Shown here: positions 1 through 10,974 of the stretch, one piece after another
Layout of the letters: the number at the start of each line of letters is the position of its first letter
Numbering within the stretch: the stretch's first letter is position 1
Assembly (NCBI RefSeq): GCF_001653235.2
Contig: NC_035794.1
Span: 1,302,001 to 1,366,000, forward strand
Direction of reading: 5' to 3'
Source of the DNA: Pochonia chlamydosporia 170
Taxonomy: Eukaryota > Ascomycota > Sordariomycetes > Hypocreales > Clavicipitaceae
DNA length: 64,000 nucleotides
The notes under the pieces: model-generated
Seen by the model: only the letters and a program-made list of their open reading frames with translations
Told to the model about the DNA's origin: nothing
Database searches by the model: none
Program-made: the position numbers and the translations under genes

Positions 1-1430
1 ATGGTTATTGGCTCCCGCATAGCTCAACTGAGCAGGTGTTTTTGACGCTGAATGCGTGTGCCCTTGTGTACCCTTGTGTACATGTATCGGCCGGGCTCGT
101 GGAGCATGTGAGCTCAAAGGCTTGCAATGCTAATGCTTGGTAATGGACATGGTGTCGCAGCCGAGCCGCAAACATCTGCCATCGTCCGTGGTGGATGGTT
201 CGTACCGGAATACTTTGGCTGAGAGATCTATCGACGTGCAACTGCGGGAGAAGCAAGACATTTTCGTAAGAAGAGACAAGACGGCTCGGTTACCCGACCT
301 TGTCACAAGTACCAAGGGTTCTTGTATGCGGAACAAGCATCTCAGGTAGGGTCACATTTGCCATTCGATGGCGCCTTGTACCACGCATGTACTCGCCCTT
401 TTCAAGTCAAGCAAAATATTCCAAGGCGCACGCGTGCTCCTCTCACAAGAAGAGTATGGTCAAGTTCACCTTTGACCTCCATGTCTGTCTGCTCCACCCC
501 CGTACCCGTCCAACAGTCCAGCTCCCAGGTTCAAATGTCTGGTTCAATGTTCCCTCCTTGTCTCAATCCGCCTCACCTCCATCAATGATGTCCCAATAAT
601 TCCGCCCCCACCAGCAGAGACCCAGTGCCACATTGCAGAACAACAAGCCAGTTACAAGCCTCCCGTCTCGCAACCTGGCAGATCCCGCTAGTGGCAGGTC
701 GGCAAGACGGGTGGCTATCATCGCCATGATTGGATCGGGTTGCAAGGATTCGAGCTGCTTGGGCGTCTAACCGGAGGTTTGTACAGTTTAACTGGCTCAA
801 TGTCTGGCTCATCCACCAAGCCATGCCCGTTTGTCCAAGGCAAGCCGTCTGATGCAACGATGCCAGGACTACTTTGTACTTTGTACATACAGTGTGTACG
901 CTGCATTGTGACAAACTTGATGAGCTTTCTCCTAATGCGGACGAAATGCTGTTGGTTCTGGATGTCTTTTGCATCTCTAGGCTGGTTCATACATACTGGT
1001 ACCATGCTTCTTCTATCCATGACCTGGAGTTTCTTGGAGGGGGGCAGAAGCCCAGATGCAGACAACTTGATTGATGCCCCCGGCAAACAGAATGCAGGAA
1101 GCAGAATTCATCATGTCCTTTTCCCGTTCTCGTCCCCACCATCCACCTCGATCACTGTTACACAGCAAGAATTCTGCTTTCATATAACCTGCGTTGGCGC
1201 TGTCTGGCCGCCCTCTAGATGTCCTAGGCCCGAGATTTTGACTCTTCTTTTCCCCCGTCCATGTGTCCTTCGACTCTGTTGTATAATTCCCAAGAGCTAT
1301 TGCTCCTTGTATGCAACAACACAAGACAAACACAACTAGTCAGTCGCCAAGCCATGTAAGAAACATTCATCGGCCCATATAGCGACCAAAACTTCCCCTT
1401 GGGCCCGCCTGGGGCTTCTACGCCGCAGTC
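1..1430. other. gene-free stretch at window edge
   Basis: I see no supportable gene here. The open frames on both strands are short, overlap one another and have no recognisable domain or clean splice signals. The last few hundred bases presumably hold the promoter of the membrane protein gene that starts at 1431. Confidence 0.5.
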
Positions 1431-3107
1431 ATGGAGCTCTCAAACAACGGCCTGTTACTTCTTTTGCTTGCTGTAGCAAGAGTTGTCACCGCTCTTGAAG
1501 TAACTCCAGGGTCACATTGTGCGGCGGAATGCCTCGACTCGGGTGCGGGAAACGAATTCAGTGCTTCGGACTCAACCACCACCACCAACGACATTAGCTG
1601 CAGAGACATCGATTACTCAACTACCGATGCTGGCATCAAATTCAGGAGGTGTTTGGACTGCTTGCAGCTGAGCAAGAAGGTCGACAAAACAGAGTCGGAC
1701 CTAAAATGGTACATATGTATGCTTCAGATTCGGAGATGAAACTACCTGCCTATCTAGACAGAGGCTAACAAAAGCGGCCAGATAACTTGCGATATACCAT
1801 CAGTACATGTCTATACGCCTCGCCAAAGGCAGTAAATAACGGAACTGTAGCAGCTCAATGTAACATAGATAAAGCATGCAAGCCTCTCAAAGAGCCATTA
1901 ATCGAGGCAGGCTTCAACGCCAACCCAAACACAACCTGGGATTACTGCACAGCAAAAAATGGTGTCTTTATGGGGAAGAGCCTCCCGCCATGCATCAGCT
2001 GTCTTCAAGCGACAGACGGAGAAGTATACCTCTCTAACTGTAAGACATCTGCATCAATAACTTGCTTTCATCTCTACACCGGTTTAACACTTCATAGTCC
2101 TGACCGCCCTTCAAGCCGGCTGCAAGCAGAGTCCAGCAGACGGAACTCTTCTCAGCCTCAGCGGAAGCGTCTTCACCACAAATTCCATCAACATGACCGA
2201 CCCTTCAAGCAAAGACAAGGGGAACCAATCCAGCGGCAGTCTACCTCCAAGTGCCATCGCCGGTATCGCCATCGGCGTCTTTCTAATATTCCTCCTCGCA
2301 GTGGCCCTTCTCGTCGTCCATTTCCGCCGCGAAAGGACATTCAACGAATGGGAACAGTCCCTCCAATACTCCAACTTCACATCGCCGAGCCGCTTCCCAG
2401 AAAACGGCATGTCACACGCCTACCGTCGTTACTACACCGGCAACGCATTCGGCGAGAAGCAACCCCCAGCACAGCCAAACTCCTCCGGAGAATACTACGA
2501 CAGGATGGAGGCAGGATTAGCCGCCACCGCAAGACTCAACCAGCGAGGCAACCCGGCGCCGCAAAGCCATACTTCCTCAAGTGCCACGATTCACAACCAA
2601 GACGGCCTGGCCGCCCGCAGTATTTCACGCTCTCGGTCCTATGGCCAGATTACGCCTACGCGGACTCCCTCACCCCCGGCAGAAGCTCATACGCAAAGAC
2701 GGTCTAATACGCCAGACTCCTTTGCAGTGCAAGCCTATCTAAACGCTGCAGAAGATTCGGCTCGACTTGCGGCCCAGAAGCCATATCACCCCATCAATAA
2801 TACTACGGAGACACGAAGCAAGAGAGCTTCAGCCATATCCATCCCCCACATACCCAAAATCCGCTTACCCAGGATGTATAATCCTGTCAGGATATTTACA
2901 GGTGGAAAGTCGTCAAAAAATACGCGTGAAATGGAAATTTCACCTCCCTTGATGACGCATGATCCTCGGTTTCATGATATACCCATGTCTGGCCCAGTGG
3001 TTATGGCACGAGAGAGGCAGCCGCCTCCAATGCTTAATATCGGCAGAAATGATGGCTATGTCGAGGTCCCTTTGAGAAGTGGAAAGAGTACATTGTATGG
3101 TTACTGA
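1431..3107 (+). CDS. secreted-domain single-pass membrane protein, Cys-rich
   Basis: Model: exons 1431-1716, 1782-2039 and 2098-3107, giving 517 aa. The first residues are an obvious signal peptide (run of leucines, then VARVVTALE). The extracellular part carries regularly spaced cysteines in CxxC-type pairs (CRDID, CLDCLQLS, CISCLQ). A single strong transmembrane helix follows (SAIAGIAIGVFLIFLLAVAL), then a basic stop-transfer sequence (HFRRER) and a long, low-complexity Ser/Pro/Arg-rich cytoplasmic tail. Introns of 65 and 58 nt join in phase and restore a coherent Cys-rich reading frame (…KWYIYNLRYTISTC…, …YLSNFLTALQAGC…). Similar fungal proteins are often labelled LPXTG-domain proteins, but I see no LPXTG motif. 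Function unknown; a surface or wall-associated sensor or adhesin is plausible. Confidence 0.8.
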
Positions 3108-3390
3108 GCGAGTTTCAGCATTGGTGACAATATCAGCATTAGTTTTGCTCAGCGTAAGAGATATCAAGATGCTTCACACAAGGATGCATTTGTGGCGGAA
3201 ATCTGAAGACTGTTTCTGTCATTTCGGTGTTATCGGGTTTGGGCTAGGCTTTCTTACAATCATTCGAGCAGGCTAGTGTGTTGGCCGCTCATTGGAGTAC
3301 GGTTATACAACAGGGAAATTTCATAGCACTTAGCTCATATATTAAATATTTTTATTTAAACTATACACAGCGTTTCTACTATCCAGCCAT

Positions 3391-4627
3391 TTACCCCAAT
3401 CGCTGGCCTGGACCCCGTGTCCGCCAAGAGTCGGGAAGCGGACCGCCTGATGTGTTGGCGCCAGAAGATGCGCCTCCACCGAGGGTTCTCCCTGATGGTC
3501 GAGCAGGTCCCGGAAATCCTCTCTGAAACAACGACTCGGTTGACTGGACAATCTTTGATAGAATTGCGGGCGTTGGGATAAGGTTTCTCCCGCCGCCGTA
3601 TTGCGGCCAGGTCCTCGACAAAAAGTCAAAGAGATGCCCCGCAAAGAGGCCATGGAGCTGGAGGATCATATTATCGACGCCACCTGGGAAGAGAAGATTG
3701 ATGGCAAGCATGGCGTACGGCATCATCTGGGCAGGCATGGTGACAAACATGTAGCTGACCTTGGCTCCGCGCTGGTCCTGGGTTACAGTGTAGCTCAAGG
3801 CCAAAATAAGCGCCGGCAGGAACATCATGAAACCAAAGCCGGTGAGTTGATTTGCTACCTGAAGCTGAGGTCAGCTTCAATTTCTTCTACGACAGAGTAC
3901 GATCGACGAAAAAGACGTGAAAAGAACAAACTATGGGACAAAGCAACAAAAATGTAGGGAGCTCATAAAAACCACTCGAGTGAATTAAGGATCACACGAG
4001 CCATCCATAAGACATCCCACCATGCCTACACCGCAGAACAGTCCGGATTTTGCGAATGATGGACTGAACCGAAGTGCAGGGGTACTCTTCCTCATTTCCA
4101 GGAACCGTGATAGTAGTAGAGGCATAACACTATCCGGGCAGATATATGAGGTGTTTGTGTTTCGAACACGCGTGTTCCAACATTGGAGCACAAGGGAAGT
4201 AAAAACTATGGATTGCAAAGCATGAGCATGAGAGCTTACCAAAATCGTCCCACACACGAATGTAAGGTACCAAATCAGGTCTTCCTTTCGTGGGAATCGA
4301 GGATTGCCAACTTCCATTTGGCTGAGGTACGAATACAAGAAATACGTGTCAAAGAGAAGGCCCAAGCCCGAGCCTGTGATCAAAAAGGACGTTGCGAAAC
4401 GCCATATTTGAGGCGGGAATCTATATATGAAGAACGTGTGATAAATGAAATATTTGTGTGGTATCATTTTCAACGCGACGCCGAGGGAAATGACGAATGC
4501 ACAAGTCGCAATGTTTCTAGACGCGAACAAGTCAGCAATGCGAGAGTAGTAGCGGTGGTGTTTCTCAATTGTCGTCTTACCTTGACATTGGCGGCAGCCG
4601 CAGGTAGTTCTCTAACGCAACATCCAT
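3391..4627 (-). CDS. der1: Derlin family protein (ER-associated degradation)
   Basis: Model on the minus strand: exons 4581-4627, 4240-4516 and 3391-3858, 263 aa. Derlins are rhomboid pseudoproteases in the ER membrane that help retrotranslocate misfolded proteins. The N-terminus reads like the family (short exon ending LPPMSR), followed by membrane segments with YLSQMEVGNPRF and, in exon 3, ALSYTVTQDQRG, LINLLFPGG-like sequence, HLFDFLSRTWPQYGGGRN and a C-terminal LPDSWRTRGPGQRLG tail rich in Gly/Ser/Pro typical of fungal Derlins. Length fits the family (about 250 aa). The phases of all three exons agree. The second intron is long for this genome (381 nt); a tiny extra exon in it cannot be excluded. 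Confidence 0.85.
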
Positions 4628-5279
4628 TGTAGGCAGAGAGGATTGATCAACAATGCAAGCAGGATAGCTGTGCTTCGTCGCAAAGATGTAGCAGGTACAG
4701 AAAGTCACGAATACAAATAGACCGCAGGGACAAAATCAAACAGATTTTGAGGGAGACAACCAAATCATGCAAGAAGGCTAGGCAGCAAGCACTGGCGTGG
4801 TCATTACAAGTGGTGTCGTGTCATCATCTTCCAGAAGATGGCAGAAGGATGGGAAGGAAAGAAGTCGAAATTTTTGTTGCCAGCTTGCAGAGATATTTGA
4901 CCAGCAAAGATGGAGCCCACGAAGCCTCCACTATGCCAGTAGACGGTGTTTGGTGCATTTAGCGGGGTGCGGTGGGGACCTTGCAAGTCTGGTAAGCTCA
5001 ACCGTCGAAGTTCACAGGCACGCCCTCCGCTCCATATCGATAGCTGCTACCCTAGGTTACGGCAGATCTCAGCCGTTGTTTCCGAATGAGCTCATTCACG
5101 CACTCCACAATCGATCTTTGATTTAACATCGTACGATACTTCTTCTTGACCAATGTGAAATATTTCAATTATATCACAGTCTAGTCTTGGGACGCAAATG
5201 CCGAATTGCGATTGTGTCCTGCACGTAACTAGCCTCTGACGTAGTTGACTCAAATTAAACCAAAACAACAAATGCAGTC
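4628..5279. other. intergenic, divergent promoter region
   Basis: Lies between the divergent Derlin gene and the small membrane protein gene. No protein-coding signal that I can support; it should contain both promoters. Confidence 0.5.
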
Positions 5280-5673
5280 ATGAAAACCCACGATCCATTG
5301 AAAACAGAAGAGGCCAACGACGCCGCCTGGGAAGCTGGAAAAGGCGCTCTCATCGGTGCAGCCAAATGGGGAGCAGGCGCAGCTGTTCTCGGAGCCATTG
5401 GTTACATTTGGTCACCAGTCTACAAAGGCACAACTGTTCAATTCAAAGTGTAAGCATGGCCTCACTCATTACCGTCTTGTCTAGAGGTCGGAGACTAACA
5501 CTGTATACAGATACCTCCAAATGTCAGGTATGGTACTAGGAGGCATGATTGAAGCAGATTGGCGCCTAAGACAATACGAATATCAGATGCGCATGCAACG
5601 GAGATGGATGAGGGAAAAGGCTAAATGGGCGCGGTACGAAGAGGAATTTGGGAAGAATGAAGGCGAGAAATGA
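5280..5673 (+). CDS. small conserved membrane protein, probably mitochondrial
   Basis: Exons 5280-5449 and 5511-5673, 110 aa, joined by a 61-nt intron in phase. The protein has one or two weak Gly/Ala-rich hydrophobic stretches (GALIGAAKWGAGAAVLGAIG and MSGMVLGGMIEAD) separated by a short hydrophilic link, then a highly charged, probably helical C-terminal tail rich in Arg, Lys, Glu and Trp (RMQRRWMREKAKWARYEEEF). Two short hairpin-like hydrophobic helices with a charged tail recall HIG1-type mitochondrial respiratory factors, but I cannot assign it firmly. The ATG is preceded by a three-codon upstream frame whose TGA overlaps it, unless that segment is part of a 5' UTR intron. Confidence 0.75.
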
Positions 5674-5865
5674 TGACCATATATCACACATACACACTGC
5701 TGGAAACACTCATTGTACTATATTTTTATCCACATTACTTGTCATAGACGCATTTGGCTAAATACCATATCAAAGATATATCTTTCCTTGCATACCGCCA
5801 TGTACCTCAACAAGGATAGAAACCAATTCAACACCAACGCCTAATAATGCACCCTTATTTCCCGC

Positions 5866-7049
5866 TTATTTTGCCGCTACTTGAAACTTTTTCGGGTCCA
5901 TGTTGATCTTGCACAGTCGTACAACACAGCCGCTTAATTGTAGTAGCGTTTGAACACCTTCCAGGACCTTCATGTGCGTGAAGCCAATCTCCTTGATAAA
6001 CTCCAGCTTGGAATGCTCGCTCAGTGTAGGAATCGTCTTGGTCACCTTGAACATAGTGCTGATGATATCGTGGCTGGAATATCCTAGATCCCAAAGCTCC
6101 CTCAGAGTATCTAGCGCGGAGTCCACATTGCCCTCGTAGCACGCCTTCAGCATAGCCTGCACCTTAATAGGATGAGGCGAGTCGACGACTTTGAACACAT
6201 TGTCCCCAGAAACGAAGCCGAAACCAGCAAAAGTGGATTGCAAGTTATTGATAGCCTGTCGCATGTCTCCTTCCGCGCTGAAAACAAGAGCGGCTAGGCC
6301 GTCATCGCTGTATTCGACCTTTTCAGCCTCGATGATTTGTAGTAATCGCTTGACAACCTGGGCGTCGGAGAGCTTGGCGTATCGGAGAATGGCGCATCGT
6401 GATTGCAGCGGCTCAATGATCTTGTTGGACTGATTGCATGCAAAGGCAAATCGGGTTGTGTTGGAGTAGATTTCCATGGTTCGGCGAAGCGCTTGCTGGG
6501 CACCAGATGTCATGCTGTCGGCTTCGTCGAGAATGACGAGCTTGTGCCTGCCAGGTGGTAATGTGACCTTCTTTTGAGCGAAGCCCTTGATTCGATTACG
6601 GACGACATCAATGCCTTGACGAATTATCAGCCAAAATAGTCACCTTTCTTGTGATTTCGAGCCACATACCTCTCTCGTCACTTGCATTCAGCTCGAGAAC
6701 AGCCTCCTTATACGACTCCCCCAGGAGCTGCCTAGCCAGACACAGCACGCTCGTTGTCTTTCCAATGCCTGGCATTCCTGAAATAATGACATGGGGCATG
6801 TTTCCTTCCTTTGCTATAATCTTCAATCGCTCAATCGTCTCTGTGTTGCCGACCACATCATCCAAGAACACGGGACGGTACTTTTCGACCCTGTAGGACT
6901 ACCAGTTAGTGCTGCAAGCTTTCGAGTGGCCAGAAGGCTCATTACCATGGCAATTCATAATTCGGAGAGCCATTTGACGATGAGGTCATAGCTGCCTTCG
7001 ACGCAGCGGTCGAAGACTCGCCTCTTTCCTCGGTTTTGGCGGCAGGCAT
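5866..7049 (-). CDS. RFC4: replication factor C subunit (yeast Rfc4 / human RFC2 type)
   Basis: Minus strand, exons 6946-7049, 6670-6890 and 5866-6614, 357 aa. RFC is the AAA+ clamp loader that opens the PCNA ring and places it on primer-template DNA. After a short Ser-rich leader come the RFC box [16 protein letters not shown], Walker A GMPGIGKT (about residue 73), [16 protein letters not shown], Walker B with DEAD (VILDEADSM), the SRC arginine-finger motif ([10 protein letters not shown]), and the collar domain to the C-terminus. The 55-nt second intron splits the Gly codon of DERG/ID exactly. The gene is divergent from FCF1 with 327 bp between the start codons, a likely shared promoter. 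Assignment to the Rfc4 rather than Rfc2/3 paralogue rests on the [12 protein letters not shown] region and is fairly sure. Confidence 0.93.
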
Positions 7050-7376
7050 GGTGACGGTGATGCAGAGCGTGAATGTTGGAACAGTCACTTTACGCGACCT
7101 GAAGACGCGTTTCTGGTGGTGCGATTGAGCTTGAAGGTGGGTTGGCTGGTGGTCCAAAGTGGTCCGTGCACAATCTGTCTGCCACCGCCTTTGGAATTGG
7201 AGCGGCAGATCCATCAGCCCAAGCAACTTTTTCTTGACATACCAATTTCGCAGTCCGACGAAGAGCCTCGAAAACAACGGCGCAATCCCATCGCAAGCAC
7301 CTGCGGCCGATCAAATCGCAAATTAAGACACCACAAATCACCATATAGAGGCTAAACCGTATTTGCAGCCGTCGCC
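7050..7376. promoter_or_regulatory. bidirectional RFC / FCF1 promoter
   Basis: The 327 bp between two divergent housekeeping start codons must hold both promoters and both 5' UTRs. I did not find a distinctive element beyond ordinary composition. Confidence 0.5.
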
Positions 7377-8034
7377 ATGGGTGTCGCAAAGAAAACCAGA
7401 AAATTTGGACAAGTACGTCCTTATCGATAACCATACCAGCACCACCAAATATCGTTGCTAACTCGCATATCACACATAGGTCAAGCGGGTAATCGGACTG
7501 CGCGACGCACGTCTCAAGACGAACCAGAAAAAGGCAGAAGAGGCCAAAGCAAAGGAGAAGACGACAGTTAACGGCGACATCATCCGAGAGGCTCCCCAAA
7601 TGCCTAGCAACATGTTCTTCAAGCACAACACGGCCCTCGTGCCGCCGTACAACGTCCTCGTCGATACCAATTTTCTCAGTCACACAGTCCAGCGCAAGCT
7701 GTCGTTATTAGAGTCCATGATGGACTGTCTGTACGCCAAGTGCAATCCCATCATCACATCATGCGTCATGGCTGAGTTGGAGAAACTGGGCACCAAGTAT
7801 AGGTTGGCATTGAGAGTGGCGAGAGACGAGCGGTGGCAGCGGCTGGAGTGCGATCACAAGGGTACATATGCGGATGATTGTCTCGTGGACAAGGTGACGA
7901 AGAATAGGATATATATTGTGGGCACGAACGATAAGGCGCTGAAACAGAGGTTACGAAAGATTCCTGGCGTGCCGCTGATGAGCGTTGCAAGGGGAAAGTA
8001 TGTGATTGAGAGATTGCCGGGGGCGCCTGAGTAA
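7377..8034 (+). CDS. FCF1: rRNA-processing endonuclease Fcf1/Utp24
   Basis: Exons 7377-7412 (12 codons) and 7480-8034, 196 aa, close to the usual 189-200. Fcf1 is the PIN-domain nuclease of the small-subunit processome that cleaves pre-rRNA at sites near the 5' end of 18S in the nucleolus. The basic N-terminus (MGVAKKTRKFGQ, then VKRVIGLRDARLK) precedes the PIN domain. Its first acidic active-site residue is D74 in NVLVDTNFLS; further conserved pieces are CVMAELEKLG, ADDCLVDKV and IVGTNDKALKQRLRKIPGVP. The 67-nt intron falls between codons. It shares a short intergenic region with the RFC gene. Confidence 0.95.
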
Positions 8035-8401
8035 AGTCTTTTCATAGCGAGAATTAATAATGACGGTTGTATGATTCATATCTTGAGTTGATTTGTGTAT
8101 AGAATATTTTGTGATGTTAATTGCGCTGCATCTGAGGTCAAATTTGTATGGGCCGTCGTCAGTTACGGATTAGGAGTTTAGCTCCTAAAACCGATGGCGA
8201 GCTGCGACAGCTCAAATGGCACAGCACAACCACCACCACAATAAAGCATCTGACACACATCTGCCCTGAGCAAGCTTACGTCTCGCAACTCTTAATATCT
8301 CAACTTCATCCTCGCTTAACAGATACCCCAAAACAAAATCACACCGTCCTCATATATAGTCCAACACTCCTCATCGCATCTCATCTCACATACCCCGCCT
8401 C

Positions 8402-10974
8402 ATGTTCCAAGACTCCAGCCCCAGCGAACCATCGCCCAGCGACAAACCCATCCAAAAGCGCAGTCGAGTCCTCCTCTCCTGCGCACCATGTCGCAACTCC
8501 AAGCTGAAATGTGACCGCCAGCAACCATGTTCGCAATGCGAAAAGAAAGCCCGCATAGACCAGTGCGTCTATGCCCCCAAGCCCGTCAAGAAGAAGCCCC
8601 CCGCCAAGAATATGACCGCACGACTCAAACGGCTGGAGGGACTGGTGCGAGAGATGATGGAGAATGAAGGAGATGCGAAACCGTCAGGAAAGGGGGATGA
8701 AAAGAGCACTGTGCCTTCGTTGCAAGGACATGTTGTCAAGGGGGAGCATGGGACGACGTATGTTGGTGCTACACATTGTATGGCAATGCTTGAGGATGTA
8801 AGTAACCGGACGCGGCCAATGATGGAACATGTTGCTAATGAGGAGTTGCAGATTGAGGATTTGAAAATGTATTTTGATGATTCAGAGGAGCAGGAAGAAG
8901 GAGCTTCGCCGACAGATGAGCTTGACGCACCTGAGATGCTGTTGAGTCCGAGGAGTGCGCCGAGTAACAGAGATGAACTTATTGCTCAGCTGCCCGAGAG
9001 GCATGTTGCCGATCGGTTGATTACGAGATATTTCTCATCCATGAGTCCCTCACAACGTCAGTATACGCCAGTATCTCAACTCATAACGACTTCTAACAAC
9101 AAACACAGACATCATGCACCGCCCAACCTTCACAAGAATGGTAAACACCACTATCCCCTTCCCATCGCATCCAACTCTAACCATCTCAGTACGCCCGTTT
9201 CTGGCAAGACCCCAACGACGTATCCCTCCACTGGCTCGCCCAACTCTTCATGATGCTCGGCCTCGGCATCTTCTTCAACAACTTCGCCGCACCCCACGAA
9301 CTAACCGCGGACTCACCCGTCCCCGTCTACGACCGCATCAAGCACTACCGCTCCTGCGCAGCCTGGGCTCTCATCTGGGGAAAATACACGCAACCCACGT
9401 CCGCCACCCTGCCCGCGTTCCTCCTCTACGTAGAATCCCACTTCATGTTCAATCGCGCCGCCCAAATGAACTGCTACGTCCTCTCGGGCGTCTGCATCCG
9501 CCTCCTCCTCAAAATGGGATTGCACCGCGACCCGTCCAAGCTGGCCAACATTTCTCCCTTTGAGGGAGAAATGCGCAGAAGGTTATGGAACATGGCGGTG
9601 CAGATTGAGCTCCTTGTGTCGTTCCACATGGGTCTCCCGAGTATGCTGCAGGGTATCGAAACCGACACGAAGACGCCGTCGAATCTCCAAGACGAGGACT
9701 TTGACGAGGATTCAACCGTCTTGCCGCCTGAGAGACCGTCTACCGACCACACGCAAATGACGTATCCTATCAACAAGACCAAGATTCTAAAAGTATTCGC
9801 CCAAATTGCCCGTCAAGCCCATTCCCTGTCTCCCCCTGAATACAACGACGTGCTCAAGCTGGATGCCATATTGCAAGATACATGGGGTGCCTTGCCGGGA
9901 TTTATGCGCGTCCGCCCCTTAGACGAGTGTGTAGGCGACGCACCTGTTCTTCTCATACAGCGTTTCGGCCTCGCAGCAATCTACAATAAGTGCAGATGTG
10001 TCCTTCACAGACGATATCTCGCGGAGCCGATCCCCAACAAGGACCACAACTACTCCCGCCAACAGGGCATTGACGCGGCGCTGTCCCTTCTCGAGTCACA
10101 ACGCGTTATATGGAAGGCTTCCAAACCAGGCAACGTGCTGAGTTCCATGTCGTGGTTCCTTTCGTCGTTGGCAGTACACGATTACTTGCTAGCAGCCATG
10201 ATTGTGTATCTGCTCATTCAGAATGAGAATTATCCCGACGGGGAGGGATTCGAATTTGAAGGCAAGAAGCCCAGCAAAGAACAGCTGAAGATGATGCTCA
10301 AGACATCCCATGTCATTTGGACAGAGGTATCGGATAATGTAGTCGAGCTGAGAAAGACGGCGGACACCCTAGCCGCAATGTTGAATAAGATGGGCGTCCC
10401 AGTGGATGGGAACATAACAACAGAGGAGATGAATTACATTCCGGTGGAATATACGTCGTCAGGATCAAGATGGTCTTCATCTGCTGCGAGGAGCGCCTCT
10501 GGCACAGGAGAGTCAGATCTTCTTTCTAGCTTAGGACTTGAAGGTACGAAGACAGCACTACAAGGACGGAGATTTGCTAATGATTCTAGGAGGAAATTCG
10601 TCTTCAGGATTAACACCATTCTCTATGCCTCAAGCGACGAGCAATCCGACTCCTGCTATGGACTTTGCCATGCCTGACACGACGGATGCCATGTTGGGAA
10701 CTAACCTGGACTTTGATCCGTCGTGGATGGAATCGGTAGATAATATGGACTGGGTAAGTTACGTGAAACGGGTTCTCCTCCAGAGCTACTCGGGGAAGCC
10801 GTCAAGAACACCTGCTAAGTTTGGTAATAGCGTTTCCTCGACGTGTCCCTCGCACATAGCCATACCGCCGGCACCAATTCCGGATCTGGGACGACATGGG
10901 TTGAGAAACTCCCACTGGATGATTTGGGTATGTTGGATCCGGGGGTATGGGGTCAGCCATCTGGGGAAACATAG
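8402..10974 (+). CDS. Zn2Cys6 fungal transcription factor
   Basis: Six exons: 8402-8797, 8852-9056, 9109-9140, 9190-10543, 10590-10753, 10831-10974; 764 aa. The N-terminal binuclear zinc cluster has Cys at 27, 30, 37, 43, 46 and 55 (C-x2-C-x6-C-x5-C-x2-C-x8-C), followed by a basic linker and a short coiled-coil (LKRLEGLVREMM). The middle region is the fungal-specific TF domain: MHRPTFTRMYARFWQDP, then a Gly/Phe-rich helix pair and LLLKMGLHRDPSK with FEGEMRRRLWNM. The C-terminus is acidic and aromatic (SWMESVDNMDW, LPLDDLGMLDPGVW), a likely activation region. Exon 3 is only 32 nt. The 54-nt first intron has no stop and is a multiple of three, so its retention would insert 18 residues. Target pathway unknown. 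Confidence 0.88.

Noticed and set aside
740..1339. 199-codon plus-strand open frame
   Set aside because: No domain, Trp/Cys-rich random composition, overlapped by equally long frames on the other strand; nothing upstream like a promoter or splice sites.
1787..2707. 306-codon frame extending exon 2 of the first gene
   Set aside because: After 2040 it leaves the Cys-rich domain and becomes Arg/Pro/Ser-rich noise; splicing at 2040/2097 gives the transmembrane helix instead.
3985..4239. Continuation of Derlin exon 2 as coding sequence
   Set aside because: Departs from the family right after the GTAAGC donor; joining to 3858 restores the conserved TVTQDQRG region in phase.
7090..7683. 197-codon minus-strand frame over FCF1
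   Set aside because: Shadow of FCF1 and the shared promoter; no domain.
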